64,000 nt of DNA from Xanthobacter sp. NM-59 (GTDB lineage Bacteria; Pseudomonadota; Alphaproteobacteria; Rhizobiales; Xanthobacteraceae): NCBI RefSeq assembly GCF_021401125.1, contig NZ_JACBFQ010000004.1:124001-188000 (forward strand). Reading direction: 5' to 3'. Made by a program: the position numbers and the translations under genes. The notes below the pieces were generated by a model. The model was not told the DNA's origin. It ran no database searches and was given only the letters and a program-made list of their open reading frames with translations. The number at the start of each line of letters is the position of its first letter. The first letter of the stretch is position 1. Below are positions 29,350-38,377 of the stretch, in pieces.

Positions 29350-29916
29350 ATGGCACCCACACCGCCGCGTCGGCAGACGCCCGCGACGGCGGGGCTCGCG
29401 CGTCGGCTCTATGCCGAGGGCGTGCCCATCGCCGAGATCTGCGCGCGCACCGGCCTCAGCACCGGCGCCGCCTATCACTGGATTGACCGCGAGGTGGGGG
29501 AAGACGGCTCGGTCCGCCTCGCCCCCATCAGCCGCCGCGCCGGCAAGGCCTACACGGCCCGCCGCGATGCGGCGCAGCCGGGGGAGTCGCCCCGCGTCCG
29601 CCTTCTCAAACGGCTGTGGCGGGCGGCCGAGCGGCAGGTGGCCGATATCGAGGCGCGCGCGAAGCGCTTCGATGCCGCCGAGGGCGAGGCGCCGCCCCGC
29701 GCCGCCGCAGATGCGGAGAAAGATGCCCGCGCCCTCGCTCTCCTGGCCCGCACCCTGCGCGAGCTGGTGGCCGCCGAGGAGGATGCGACCGTGAAACCGG
29801 AGAAGGATGCCGATGACACCGTTCGCGACCTCGACGAGTTCCGTCGCGAGCTTGCGCGCCGCCTTGAGCGACTGCGTGAAGACGAGGCCGCACCTGACAA
29901 GCCGCTTCCTGCTTGA
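29350..29916 (+). CDS. HTH protein, small terminase-like (GTA g1 position)
   Basis: 188-aa protein with a helix-turn-helix near its N-terminus (RLYAEGVPIAEICARTGLST then GAAYHWIDREVG) and a long charged alpha-helical C-terminal half ending in RRELARRLERLREDE. It directly precedes and overlaps the large terminase gene by 110 bases, which is the place of the small terminase (g1) in GTA clusters. Small terminases are DNA-binding and helical, which fits, but similarity is not provable by eye. ATG at 29350 is chosen because the HTH follows it; the Shine-Dalgarno is weak. Confidence 0.65.
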   Translation: MAPTPPRRQTPATAGLARRLYAEGVPIAEICARTGLSTGAAYHWIDREVGEDGSVRLAPISRRAGKAYTARRDAAQPGESPRVRLLKRLWRAAERQVADIEARAKRFDAAEGEAPPRAAADAEKDARALALLARTLRELVAAEEDATVKPEKDADDTVRDLDEFRRELARRLERLREDEAAPDKPLPA

Positions 29917-31189
29917 CCTCAGCCACGGCGAGCTGCGGGCCCTTCTCGCGGATTGGACGTTCTGGGCACGGGCCGATCAGCTGCCCCCCGCCGAGGCCCC
30001 TGGGGGCGGGCCCTGGACCACGTGGCTGGTGCTGGGCGGGCGCGGCGCGGGCAAGACCCGCGCGGGCGCCGAATGGGTACGGGGCCTGGCGCTGGGGCGC
30101 GCGCCCTTCGCCAGCCGCCCCGTTGGCCGCATCGCCTTGGTGGCCGAGACCCTGGCCGATGTACGAGACGTGATGGTGGAGGGCGTTTCCGGCCTCCTTG
30201 CGGTGCACACGCGGGAGGAGCGGCCGCGCTGGGAGCCTTCCCGTCGCCGGCTGGAATGGCCCAATGGCGCGGTGGCGCAGGGCTTCTCGGCGGAGGATCC
30301 GGAAAGCCTGCGCGGCCCCCAGTTCGGCGCCGCCTGGTGCGACGAGCTGGCCAAGTGGCGGCGTGGCGAGGCCACCTTCGACATGCTGCAGTTCGGCCTG
30401 CGGCTGGGCGACCATCCCCGCCAGATGGTCACCACCACGCCGCGCCCCACCCATTTGCTGCGCCGGCTGCTGGATGATCCGGCCACGGCGGTGACGCGGG
30501 CCAAGACGGCGGACAACGCCTTCCATCTCGCCCCCACTTTCCTGTCTCAGGTGCTGGCCCGCTATGGCGGCACGCGGCTGGGGCGGCAGGAGCTGGATGG
30601 CGAGATCATCGAGGACCGGCCCGATGCCCTATGGACCCGCGCGGCGCTCGATGCGGCGCGAACCCGTTCCGCGCCGGCGCTCGCCCGCATCATGGTGGCG
30701 GTGGACCCGCCGGCTTCGTCCCGCGCGGGGGCGGATGCGTGCGGCATTGTCTGCGCCGGCATCGACAGCGCGGGCATGGTCTATGTGCTGGCCGATGAGA
30801 GCGCGGCGGGGCTGCGCCCGGCCCAGTGGGCGGCGCGGGCGGTGGCCCTGTATCACCGCTTCGAGGCCGACGGCGTGGTGGCCGAGGTGAACCAGGGGGG
30901 CGAGATGGTGCGCGCCGTGCTGGCGGAGGTGGATGCCGCCGTGCCGGTGCAGGCTGTGCGCGCCACGCGCGGCAAGTATCTGCGCGCCGAGCCGGTGGCG
31001 GCGCTCTACGAGCAGGGGCGGGTGCGCCATGTGGGCCCCTTTCCGCCCCTCGAGGACGAGCTTTGCGACTTCGGGCCGGACGGCCTCAGCTCCGGCCGCT
31101 CGCCGGACCGGCTGGATGCGCTGGTGTGGGCCATCACCGCCTTGGCGCTGGGGCGGCAGGGTGCGCCGCCGCGGGTGCGGGGGCTGTAG
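29807..31189 (+). CDS. terL: Large terminase, TerL (GTA g2)
   Basis: 460-aa DNA-packaging motor. The ATPase has Walker A GGRGAGKTRAGAEW, adenine/coupling regions EDPESLRGPQFGAAWCDEL (Walker B with Asp-Glu) and MVTTTPRPTHLLRRLL. The nuclease domain has MVAVDPPASSRAGADACGIV and a late acidic site DRLDALVWAITAL. Segment order and length match GTA-type TerL. It begins at ATG 29807 inside the preceding gene's 3' end; a later start cannot be excluded because conserved sequence begins at about residue 15. Confidence 0.92.
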   Translation: MPMTPFATSTSSVASLRAALSDCVKTRPHLTSRFLLDLSHGELRALLADWTFWARADQLPPAEAPGGGPWTTWLVLGGRGAGKTRAGAEWVRGLALGRAPFASRPVGRIALVAETLADVRDVMVEGVSGLLAVHTREERPRWEPSRRRLEWPNGAVAQGFSAEDPESLRGPQFGAAWCDELAKWRRGEATFDMLQFGLRLGDHPRQMVTTTPRPTHLLRRLLDDPATAVTRAKTADNAFHLAPTFLSQVLARYGGTRLGRQELDGEIIEDRPDALWTRAALDAARTRSAPALARIMVAVDPPASSRAGADACGIVCAGIDSAGMVYVLADESAAGLRPAQWAARAVALYHRFEADGVVAEVNQGGEMVRAVLAEVDAAVPVQAVRATRGKYLRAEPVAALYEQGRVRHVGPFPPLEDELCDFGPDGLSSGRSPDRLDALVWAITALALGRQGAPPRVRGL

Positions 31190-31216
31190 GGCGCTCCCTC
31201 GGACAGCTGAGCAGGC

Positions 31217-31498
31217 TCAGTTCCCGAAACCACCGAAGGGAGATGGCGCGGGCTGCTGCGCGGGCACGGGCATGCACATGGCGCGCACGCGCTGGCCGGG
31301 GGCCGGCGCCGGCCAGGCGCCGTTGGGCCGCGTGCTGGCACGCAGGCAGGCGCGCTCGGTGTCGTAATAGGCCACCAGCTTCTGCGTATCGATGGTGGCC
31401 AAATAGCTTGCGCCCACCTGCACCGGCCAATCGGGAGCCGGCGTGAACTGCTCGATGCGGGTGGTCGTGGAGATGACGAGGATCAGTGCGTAGAGCAT
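31217..31498 (-). CDS. Small exported or membrane-anchored protein, antisense in the GTA cluster
   Basis: 93-aa protein with a short hydrophobic start (MLYALILVISTTT) and a Pro/Gly-rich end (PAQQPAPSPFGGFGN). It contains two Cys. No family is recognised. It fills the 411-base gap between terL and portal on the opposite strand, like all other inserted genes of this cluster. The reality of the gene is only moderately supported. Confidence 0.45.
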   Translation of the reverse strand: MLYALILVISTTTRIEQFTPAPDWPVQVGASYLATIDTQKLVAYYDTERACLRASTRPNGAWPAPAPGQRVRAMCMPVPAQQPAPSPFGGFGN

Positions 31499-31600
31499 GC
31501 GCCCTCCAGATGCCGCTACGCGATGATCCTACGCTTTTTCCCGGAGGCCGGAAACCGGCTGTCCGCGGCGTTCAGAGCTTCTTTTCTGCTGGAGCCCCTC

Positions 31601-32767
31601 ATGCTTGGTTCGCTTCTCGCCCCCTTCCGCCCAAAATCCGCGCCGCCCGAGGCGAAGGCGAGCCGCACGGCGGCCCTTGTGGCGCTGCTCACCACCGGCC
31701 GGCCCACCTGGAGCCGGCACGATTACGCCTCCCTTGCCCGCGACGGATTCGCCCGCAACGCCATCGCCTACCGGGCGGTGCGGATGATCGGGGAGGCGGC
31801 GGCCTCCGTGCCGCTGGTGCTGATGGACGGCCCGCGCGAGCTGGACACCCACCCAATGCTGGACCTTCTGGCCCGGCCCAATCCGCGCCTCACCGGCTCC
31901 AGCTTCATGGAGGCGCTGATCAGCCATCTCATGGTGGCGGGCAATGCTTATGTGGAGGCGGTGGCGGTGGAAGGCCGCGTGCGCGAGCTGCATGTGCTGC
32001 GGCCCGATCGCATGCGCGTGGTGCCGGGTCCGGATGGCTGGCCGGAGGCCTATGACTACACCTTGTGCGGGCGCACCCTGCGCATTTCCCAGGCGAGCGT
32101 GGTGGAAGGGGGCGATGTGCCGGCCATCCTCCACCTCACCGCCTTCAATCCGCTGGACGACCATTACGGCTTTCCGCCTCTGGAGGCGGCCTCGCAGGCC
32201 CTCGACCTGCACAATTCCGCCAGCAATTGGAACAAGGCGCTGATCGACAATGCGGCCCGGCCTTCCGGCGCGCTGGTTTATGGCGGCACGGGGGCGCTGA
32301 GCGATGAGCAGTTCGAGCGCCTGAAGGGCGAGCTGGAAGCGTCCTTTCAGGGCGCCACCAACGCCGGCCGGCCGCTGCTGCTGGAAGGCGGGCTGGACTG
32401 GCGCCCCCTCTCCCTCTCGCCCAAGGACATGGATTTCGAGGCCGCGCGCAACGCCGCCGCGCGGGAAATCGCGCTGGCGGTGGGCGTGCCGCCCATGCTG
32501 CTGGGCATTCCCGGCGACAACACCTACGCCAACTACGCCGAAGCCAACCGCGCCTTGTGGCGCCAGAGCGTGGTGCCGCTGGTGAAGCGCACCGCCGAAA
32601 GCCTCTCCACTTGGCTCACCCCCGCCTATGAAGGCGCCCTGCGCCTCGTCCCCGACCTCGACCAGATCGAAGCCCTCGCCAGCGAACGCGCCGACCTGTG
32701 GACCCGCGTGGGCGCCGCAGACTTCCTGACCGACGAGGAGAAGCGGGCGGCGGTGGGGTATGGGTGA
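31601..32767 (+). CDS. HK97-family portal protein (GTA g3)
   Basis: 388-aa portal that forms the dodecameric DNA gate at one capsid vertex. Characteristic segments: NAIAYRAVRMIGEAAASVPL, MVAGNAYVEAVAVEG, YGFPPLEAASQALDLHNSASNWN, and VGVPPMLLGIPGDNTYANYAEANRALWRQ. ATG at 31601 is preceded by GGAG eight bases upstream. The frame open upstream has no portal-like sequence. Confidence 0.93.
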   Translation: MLGSLLAPFRPKSAPPEAKASRTAALVALLTTGRPTWSRHDYASLARDGFARNAIAYRAVRMIGEAAASVPLVLMDGPRELDTHPMLDLLARPNPRLTGSSFMEALISHLMVAGNAYVEAVAVEGRVRELHVLRPDRMRVVPGPDGWPEAYDYTLCGRTLRISQASVVEGGDVPAILHLTAFNPLDDHYGFPPLEAASQALDLHNSASNWNKALIDNAARPSGALVYGGTGALSDEQFERLKGELEASFQGATNAGRPLLLEGGLDWRPLSLSPKDMDFEAARNAAAREIALAVGVPPMLLGIPGDNTYANYAEANRALWRQSVVPLVKRTAESLSTWLTPAYEGALRLVPDLDQIEALASERADLWTRVGAADFLTDEEKRAAVGYG

Positions 32768-32875
32768 GATTTGAACTCGAAAAGCCTCCGGAGTTCACCT
32801 ATTCGGTCCGCGTCATCCTTCGAGCTTGTGCTCCTTACTTGGGGGACGCCTTCGTGATGATGGGCAGTTGCAAGT

Positions 32876-33997
32876 TTACTGTCGTGCAGCAACTTCTGCA
32901 TTCATCCGATCAATCAATGTTTTGATGACCAGCACCGGTTGGGGTCCGATGCCTTGAAATCCTAAGCGTTCGCAGCTTCGTATTGCGCATTGACCACATT
33001 CAATCCACAGTCCATCCGTTTCTACGGTAATTTGCGTCGGAATGGGCGCCGCTGCCGCATGGGCCATTATTTCCTCAAGCTCAATATCAGTCAATCGATG
33101 CTCGATTGGAGTATAATTATCAATTAATAATCCACCGAGCGCTTCCACTCTCTCTTCCAAAGCCGCTTTAAATTCCGCTAATATCGTGTCACGCACAGCT
33201 TGTGTTAAAGGATTTGAAAAACGCCAATTGAGCGGATTGTCATTTTCCAGAGGGGAATAGATATACCCTACACCAGCGTCGAGAATGAGCACCCCTAGGA
33301 CCGCGACGCCACGGTATTTTGTATCTTGGATGTTGAATAACCATTGGGTCATGCCGGAACAGCGGTCTGTCAGCTGCTGCTGTGTCAGGCCGCCGGGGAA
33401 GGAAATCACGTCCCACGTTGCTGAGCTTGCTGATGAATTGTAGCAGTGCCCATAGGGCGAGCAGGTGGCCATGATGGGGAGGCCTCCTACTCCATCCGTA
33501 ATCCTTGTGCCGTCGAATAGGCGCCGAAACGCTGTCCAAAACTGGATCTCTTGCTCGAATTCATGGGAGCGGCATCCCAATGGAACTTCGCCTGCTTTCA
33601 TCAGGAGGGTTGGCAAAAGGTTTCGCTGGCCAATGCAACTATACGGTAAATCATTAGAGTTGCGACCATCCCAAATGCGTTTCAGTGTCGGCTCGCCACT
33701 GGAATGGCTGACAAGGAGGAATTCTATCTGGCCTTCATGATACGCAGTCTCTTCCGTTAACATCTGTTCAATTTCGGCTATGGTTTCTCCAGCCAAGTGG
33801 AGTCGTCTGGCTGTGCGAATGGCGTCGAGCGCTTGGTTTGCCAAGCCGGCGAACGCGACTGTCAAGGTGGGAGACAATACGACGATCTTTAGTTGGCCAG
33901 GGATCGAACTATGTCGGGTCCCTTGCAGGTCTGAAATCATCGTGTCTCCGACCATAATGATCCTTTTTCCAAAACGCTTCGCCGCAACGAATGTCAT
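32876..33997 (-). CDS. Predicted Ntn-hydrolase (proteasome/HslV-like), low-GC insertion
   Basis: 373-aa protein not assigned to a named family, but its first ~115 residues read like an HslV/proteasome subunit. After Met removal the chain begins with Thr1 (TFVAAKRFGKRIIMVGD), Asp falls at position 17 as in HslV, and a Lys follows in GQLKIVVL where Lys33 is expected (three residues later). Then come TVAFAGLANQALDAIRTARR (HslV has a GFAGGTADAF-type segment), a helix, and IEFLLVSHSSGEPTLKRIWDG. The C-terminal 170 residues are unrecognised and carry several Cys. Base composition is unlike the neighbours: the 60-base lines at 33,121 and 33,181 are 45% and 42% G+C. It lies antisense between portal and prohead protease genes. 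Function unknown; an orphan peptidase or amidase is inference. Confidence 0.55.
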   Translation of the reverse strand: MTFVAAKRFGKRIIMVGDTMISDLQGTRHSSIPGQLKIVVLSPTLTVAFAGLANQALDAIRTARRLHLAGETIAEIEQMLTEETAYHEGQIEFLLVSHSSGEPTLKRIWDGRNSNDLPYSCIGQRNLLPTLLMKAGEVPLGCRSHEFEQEIQFWTAFRRLFDGTRITDGVGGLPIMATCSPYGHCYNSSASSATWDVISFPGGLTQQQLTDRCSGMTQWLFNIQDTKYRGVAVLGVLILDAGVGYIYSPLENDNPLNWRFSNPLTQAVRDTILAEFKAALEERVEALGGLLIDNYTPIEHRLTDIELEEIMAHAAAAPIPTQITVETDGLWIECGQCAIRSCERLGFQGIGPQPVLVIKTLIDRMNAEVAARQ

Positions 33998-34358
33998 GGA
34001 GCAGTCCTATTCTGTTTCCGCTGCGAGGTTCCGTTGACCCAATGGATTGAGTATACCTTATGGCATCTCTTTTCGTCGTCGCGGATGTTGTGGTGGCGGA
34101 GACGCCAGAGATGGTGCCCTATGGCTTATCTCCAAAGGAGAAAATTCGTTCCCCTCAGTTAACGAGAGGTTGTGGCAACGCGCCAACGACCGCCGCGCTA
34201 TGTCCGCGATTTAGATCATTGTTTCGAGGCGCCTTACGGACATGGAGTGCCGTCAATATGGGCAAATGACGGAGGTATATCGATCCTCATCCCCATGTGA
34301 GGTGTGGCTGGTGAGAAATAGCCCGCGGTATTCGCTGCGCACTACAGCCACACGGCCC
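33998..34358. other. Low-GC gene-free stretch
   Basis: About 360 bases with lower GC than the surroundings and no supported gene; the open frames are short and unlike proteins. It probably carries the promoter of the minus-strand Ntn-hydrolase-like gene and may mark one border of the inserted segment. Confidence 0.5.
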
Positions 34359-34664
34359 TCACACCACCGCCAGCCGCTCCGCCAGTTCGCTCACATCGTC
34401 CCAGCTCAGGTGATGGGGCCCCTTGGGGGTTTCTACGGTGACGCCGGTTTGCGTTACGGCGGCGGAGAATTCGGTGTCGGTACCGATGGGGCTGAGATAG
34501 ATGAAGTCCGTGCGGCGCCAGTCAAAGGCGACGGCGGTGAAGGCGCGGGACAGGGTTCGGCCCTCTTCCAGGGTCAGGTCGAAATAGACATCGTCGCTCA
34601 GCATCATGCGCAGCATCTCGCCGAGCATTCGATGGGGCACGCGTTTGACGAGGGGATAGGTCAT
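34359..34664 (-). CDS. Hypothetical protein, 101 aa
   Basis: 101-aa soluble protein (starts MTYPLVKRVPHRMLGEMLRM, ends SWDDVSELAERLAVV) with a plausible mixed alpha/beta composition and no signal peptide or membrane helix. No family is recognised. Its GC and codon use are like the host, unlike the adjacent Ntn-hydrolase-like gene. It is antisense to the GTA genes. Confidence 0.6.
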   Translation of the reverse strand: MTYPLVKRVPHRMLGEMLRMMLSDDVYFDLTLEEGRTLSRAFTAVAFDWRRTDFIYLSPIGTDTEFSAAVTQTGVTVETPKGPHHLSWDDVSELAERLAVV

Positions 34665-34998
34665 GCTCTTCGCTCATGCTGGCTCCGCGCAGGCTCGCGG
34701 AGGGGATTTCTACGGGGCGCGCCGGAGGGCATCGACTGACCTTCAGCGCAAAGGGATGGCCTGGGCGTCGAGGCGAACGGCTCTCCCGCCGTCCCTCCCT
34801 CGCGCTTGCGGGGGGAGGGGCGGGCGCGCCGGGGGGTGAAGGCAGAGCGGGCGTGGGGCGCAGACCTCGGGTGGCCGTAGCCTCCTCAAGGCCTGTGTTC
34901 TGAAGAAGAGGGGACATTCCGCCCCGCTCCCGAACCCTCCCCCGCGAGCGGGAGAGGGGAGGCGCCCGGCCATGCCTGACTTTGCAGCTCAACCCGGC
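34665..34998. other. GC-rich intergenic region with hairpin repeats
   Basis: No supported gene in these 334 bases. It contains CCCTCCCTCGCGCTTGCGGGGGGAGGGG-like and CCCTCCCCCGCGAGCGGGAGAGGGG-like hairpin sequences (about 34,790-34,815 and 34,935-34,957), related in form to the hairpin at 4,533. These are probably dispersed intergenic repeats. Confidence 0.5.
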
Positions 34999-35463
34999 CT
35001 AGATCGCGCCGACGTCTTCGGCCTTCGCGATGAATTCCACGCGGTCGGCCTGGTCGAGTTCTTCCATGGTCAGGTCGAACACGAAGCGGTTCGCGTACCA
35101 GAAATTGGCATAGGGTATGAACATGCCGCTTGAAGCGCGGCTGGCCACTTGCCGCTCGCCCGCGAACAGCACGATTTCAAAGATGCCGCCGCCGGCGAGC
35201 ATAGTCGTATTGTCGCCGAACACCTCGAACTGCACGAACACCTTGGCGGAGGGAGCGCCGCCTTCCACCGTCTTGATGGCGATGACGCGAAGATCCTGGT
35301 AGCGCCGGCCGATCTTGCCGTCAGCCAGAAGCTGGTCATGCTCGTGCACGCGCCCCTTTTTAACCGCCGTGGTCTCGACCATGGGCACGCCCAGATCGGC
35401 CAATCCGGTGGGCTTTGCGGGGGCCAGTGTCACCGTGGCGCGGGTTTCCTGCAATGCGGGCAA
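34999..35463 (-). CDS. Hypothetical protein, about 154 aa, TTG start
   Basis: A soluble protein ending MEELDQADRVEFIAKAEDVGAI. The conserved-looking region starts near LPALQETRATVTLAPAKPTG. AAGGAG lies six bases before TTG at 35463, which I take as the start; the longer frame to 35,589 reads through Arg-rich sequence. It contains FVQFEVFGDNTTMLAGGGIFEIVLF, a beta-rich segment. Function unknown. Confidence 0.6.
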   Translation of the reverse strand: MPALQETRATVTLAPAKPTGLADLGVPMVETTAVKKGRVHEHDQLLADGKIGRRYQDLRVIAIKTVEGGAPSAKVFVQFEVFGDNTTMLAGGGIFEIVLFAGERQVASRASSGMFIPYANFWYANRFVFDLTMEELDQADRVEFIAKAEDVGAI

Positions 35464-35615
35464 GATGAGCTCCTTGTCGGATTCGACGTTGCAAACCCGA
35501 CGAAACCGCGGGTCCAGACGGCGGCAGGCATATTGCGCGCCAGATCCAACGCCCCGCCGCTCTCGCCCCGGGGGGCGGGACGCGACCAACCGCCGTGCTG
35601 AAGGCTTGAGGCCCG

Positions 35616-35804
35616 ATGGATACCGTCATCCGCACCTTCGCCGAGCGGGGCGATCTCGCGCATCTGGCGCTGCTGGTGTGGGCGTTGTCGGCCTCGCTCG
35701 CCTTCTGGCGGGTGCTCTCCGAGCTCGCCCGCGCCACGCGCCGGTTCGATGATTTCGTGCGGGAGCTCGCCCGCTTCAATGCCCGCCACAACGGCAAAGG
35801 CTGA
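35616..35804 (+). CDS. Small membrane protein (GTA g3.5 position)
   Basis: 62-aa protein with one predicted helix (LALLVWALSASLAFWRVL) followed by a basic/amphipathic tail. A small gene between portal and protease is a regular feature of GTA clusters. Function unknown. Confidence 0.6.
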   Translation: MDTVIRTFAERGDLAHLALLVWALSASLAFWRVLSELARATRRFDDFVRELARFNARHNGKG

Positions 35805-35892
35805 GCCGCGCAAAGGCTCCGTCGCCTGAGGCTTTCCGCGCCGTCGCCTGCCGCGCGGCGCCGTCTTCACGCCTGACATCCGGAGAAATTCC

Positions 35893-36090
35893 ATGCGTGC
35901 CCCCTTCCAGAAGGCGCCGGCGCCGCGCATCCGCGCGCTCGGCGGCGCCCCCTCGCGCGCCAAGGCGCCGGGCCCGGCCCAGAACGCGCCCTCGGCCGGC
36001 AAGGTGTTCCGCGAATTCGTCGCCACCCTGGAGAAGCTCGACAAGAGCCGCCGCCGCAAGAAGCCCGGCGCCACGGGCGGGGAGGGCTGA
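35893..36090 (+). CDS. Small basic protein ahead of the prohead protease
   Basis: 65-aa Ala/Pro/Lys/Arg-rich protein with a short amphipathic helix (KVFREFVATLEKLDKSRRRK). It ends three bases before the protease gene and has GGAG upstream of ATG 35893. It might assist capsid assembly as a scaffold-like peptide, but that is a guess from position. Confidence 0.5.
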   Translation: MRAPFQKAPAPRIRALGGAPSRAKAPGPAQNAPSAGKVFREFVATLEKLDKSRRRKKPGATGGEG

Positions 36091-36093
36091 GGC

Positions 36094-36627
36094 ATGGATG
36101 AGACGATCTTTCTACCCCCATCCGCCGAGGGGCTGGTCATTGAGGGGCACGCCTGCCTGTTCGGGGTGGTGGATCTCGGCCGCGACATGGTCTTGCCCGG
36201 CGCCTTCGCCGAAAGCCTGGCCCGGGGCGCCGCCGTGCGCATGCTCTACCAGCACGACCCGGCCGAGCCCATCGGCGTGTGGACCGACATCCGCGAGGAT
36301 GCGCGCGGCCTTTATGTGCGCGGCCGGCTCTCCCCCGCGGTGGCCCGCGCCCGCGAATGCGCGGCCCTGGTGCGCGAAGGCGCGCTCGATGGCCTCTCCA
36401 TCGGCTTCAAGGCCGTGGAGGCCCGCACCGATCCCAAGACGCGGGTGCGCCGGCTCTCCCGCATCGATCTGTGGGAGGTCTCCATCGTCACCTTCCCCAT
36501 GCAGCCCGGCGCCCGTCTCGCGCCGGTCGAGCCGGCTCTCGCTCCCGGTTTCGCGCCGAGCCTGCCGCCCGCTCTGGCGCTGGCCGGCGCCACCCGCCGC
36601 CTGCGCGCCAGCCTTGCGGCCCGCTGA
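36094..36627 (+). CDS. HK97-family prohead protease (GTA g4)
   Basis: 177-aa capsid maturation protease (peptidase U35 type). Typical segments: VIEGHACLFGVVDLGRDMVLPGAF, VRMLYQHDPAEPIGVW (catalytic His), GALDGLSIGFKAVEA (Ser) and DLWEVSIVTFPMQPGARL. It cleaves the capsid N-terminal scaffold during assembly. The first residues of the neighbouring capsid protein are helical, as expected of its substrate. Confidence 0.92.
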   Translation: MDETIFLPPSAEGLVIEGHACLFGVVDLGRDMVLPGAFAESLARGAAVRMLYQHDPAEPIGVWTDIREDARGLYVRGRLSPAVARARECAALVREGALDGLSIGFKAVEARTDPKTRVRRLSRIDLWEVSIVTFPMQPGARLAPVEPALAPGFAPSLPPALALAGATRRLRASLAAR

Positions 36628-36662
36628 ACTGCCCTTTTCGTTGTAACCCTTGAGGATGTCCC

Positions 36663-37922
36663 ATGCCTAATGCCGTCAGCGCCCCCGAGACCAAAGTGGC
36701 CGCGCCCGATTTCGCCGGTGCCGAGGCGCGTTCCGCCCTGGCCGATTTCCTGTCCGCCTTCGAGGACTACAAGGCCACCAATGATGCCCGCCTCTCGCAG
36801 ATGGAGCGGCGCGGTGCGGATGCCCTCACCCTCGACCAGCTCGGCCGCATCGACGCCGCGCTCGATGCCCACCAGGCGCGGCTCGATGCCCTGGCCACCA
36901 AGGCCCGCCGCCCGGCCCTGGGCGGCGCGCCTGAGCGCTCGGTGGCGGCGAGCGCCCATGCCTCGGCCTTCGACACCTATGTGCGCCACGGCGAGGCCGG
37001 CGGCCTGAAGGCGCTGGAAGCGAAGGCGCTCTCCTCCGGCTCCGGGGTCGATGGCGGCTATCTGGTGCCGGTCGAGGTCGAGAGCGAGGTCGGTCGGCGC
37101 CTTTCGACCCTGTCGCCCATTCGCGCCATCGCCTCGGTGCGGACCATGGGCACGGGCATCTACCGCAAGCCGTTCATGACCTCCGGCCCCGTCAGCGGCT
37201 GGGCGGCGGAGACGGCGGCGCGCCCGCAGACCGACAGCCCGGTGCTGGCCGCCCTCGATTATCCGGCCATGGAGCTTTATGCCATGCCCGCCGCCACCCA
37301 GGCGCTGCTGGACGATGTCCAGGTGAATGTGGACGACTGGCTGGCCGAGGAGGTGGACACCGTCTTCGCCGAGCAGGAGGGCGCGGCCTTCATCAATGGC
37401 GATGGCGTGGCCAAGCCCAAGGGCTTCCTGGCCTATGACAAGGTGGCGGAAAGCGCCTGGGCCTGGGACAAGGTGGGCTATGTGGCCACCGGCGCCGCCG
37501 GCGCCTTTCCCGGCGCGGATGCGGGGGATCGGCTCATCGACCTCGTCTATGCGCTGAAGGGCGGCTATCGCCAGAATGCCAGCTTCGTCATGAACCGGCG
37601 CACCCAGTCGGCCGTGCGCAAGCTGAAGGATGAGAACGGCAATTATCTGTGGGCCCCGCCGCCGGTGGCGGGCCAGGGCGCCAGCCTCATGGGCTTTCCC
37701 GTGGTGGAAAGCGAGGACATGCCCGACATCGCGGCCGATGCCTTCCCCATCGCCTTCGGCGACTTCCAGCGGTTCTACCTGGTGGTGGACCGGGCGGGGA
37801 TGCGGGTGCTGCGCGACCCGTACTCCGCCAAGCCCTACGTGCTGTTCTATACCACCAAGCGGGTCGGCGGCGGCATCATGGACTTCGACGCGGCCAAGCT
37901 GCTGAAGTTCGCCGCGAGCTGA
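36663..37922 (+). CDS. HK97-family major capsid protein (GTA g5)
   Basis: 419-aa capsid protein. The first ~110 residues are charged and coiled (delta/scaffold domain). The mature part appears to begin near KALSSGSGVDGGYLVPVEVE and contains the family segments RTMGTGIYRKPFMTSGP, EEVDTVFAEQEGAAFINGDG, ASFVMNRRTQSAVRKLKD and GFPVVESEDMPDIAADAFPI. In a normal GTA cluster g6 follows directly; here it is 3.2 kb away. Confidence 0.94.
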   Translation: MPNAVSAPETKVAAPDFAGAEARSALADFLSAFEDYKATNDARLSQMERRGADALTLDQLGRIDAALDAHQARLDALATKARRPALGGAPERSVAASAHASAFDTYVRHGEAGGLKALEAKALSSGSGVDGGYLVPVEVESEVGRRLSTLSPIRAIASVRTMGTGIYRKPFMTSGPVSGWAAETAARPQTDSPVLAALDYPAMELYAMPAATQALLDDVQVNVDDWLAEEVDTVFAEQEGAAFINGDGVAKPKGFLAYDKVAESAWAWDKVGYVATGAAGAFPGADAGDRLIDLVYALKGGYRQNASFVMNRRTQSAVRKLKDENGNYLWAPPPVAGQGASLMGFPVVESEDMPDIAADAFPIAFGDFQRFYLVVDRAGMRVLRDPYSAKPYVLFYTTKRVGGGIMDFDAAKLLKFAAS

Positions 37923-38377
37923 GGGAGGCAGGCGGCGCGCGCGGGGCGCGCCGCCTCCTTCGCGGGGAGAGGACAAGGGGGCTCTCCTGACACAGGGGCG
38001 CCGGCGGCGCCTGCGCCCCCTCCGACGGTTGCGGGGATGGAGCGCCATTGCGGCTCCGGTGAACCGTTCAGCTCGGATCACGGGGACACGCGAGGCCATC
38101 AGACCCGGGTCGACGCACAGGATCCGCGTGCGGTATGGCCGATCTGGGGCGGACGCATGAGGAAAGGCGGGGCCGCTTTGCCCTCTTCTCCCGCGATCTC
38201 ACCGGCGCGGATGGGTGCGCATGATCGGGGGCATTGCCGCGCCGCTCGCACGGCGCCCGCCTCAGTGGCTCGAAGCCGCTCGGGCCGGTGGCTGCGGGTG
38301 CGTCTTGCGCTGCTCACTTGAGGGGGTAGCTCCTGGTGAAATCAAAAGGGATGTTCGCGCGGCTCTTCGCGCACTCC
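37923..38377. other. Gene-free region with a hairpin after the capsid gene
   Basis: No supported gene here. A perfect 11-bp stem, AGGCGGCGCGC (37,930-37,940) with GCGCGCCGCCT (37,946-37,956), begins 8 bases past the capsid stop. It lacks a T-run, so it may protect the abundant capsid mRNA or act as a weak terminator. The rest runs up to the left end of an insertion-sequence remnant. Confidence 0.5.

Noticed and set aside
34242-34739. 165-aa plus-strand frame in the inserted segment
   Set aside because: Covers the minus-strand 101-aa gene in antisense and has no protein-like features.
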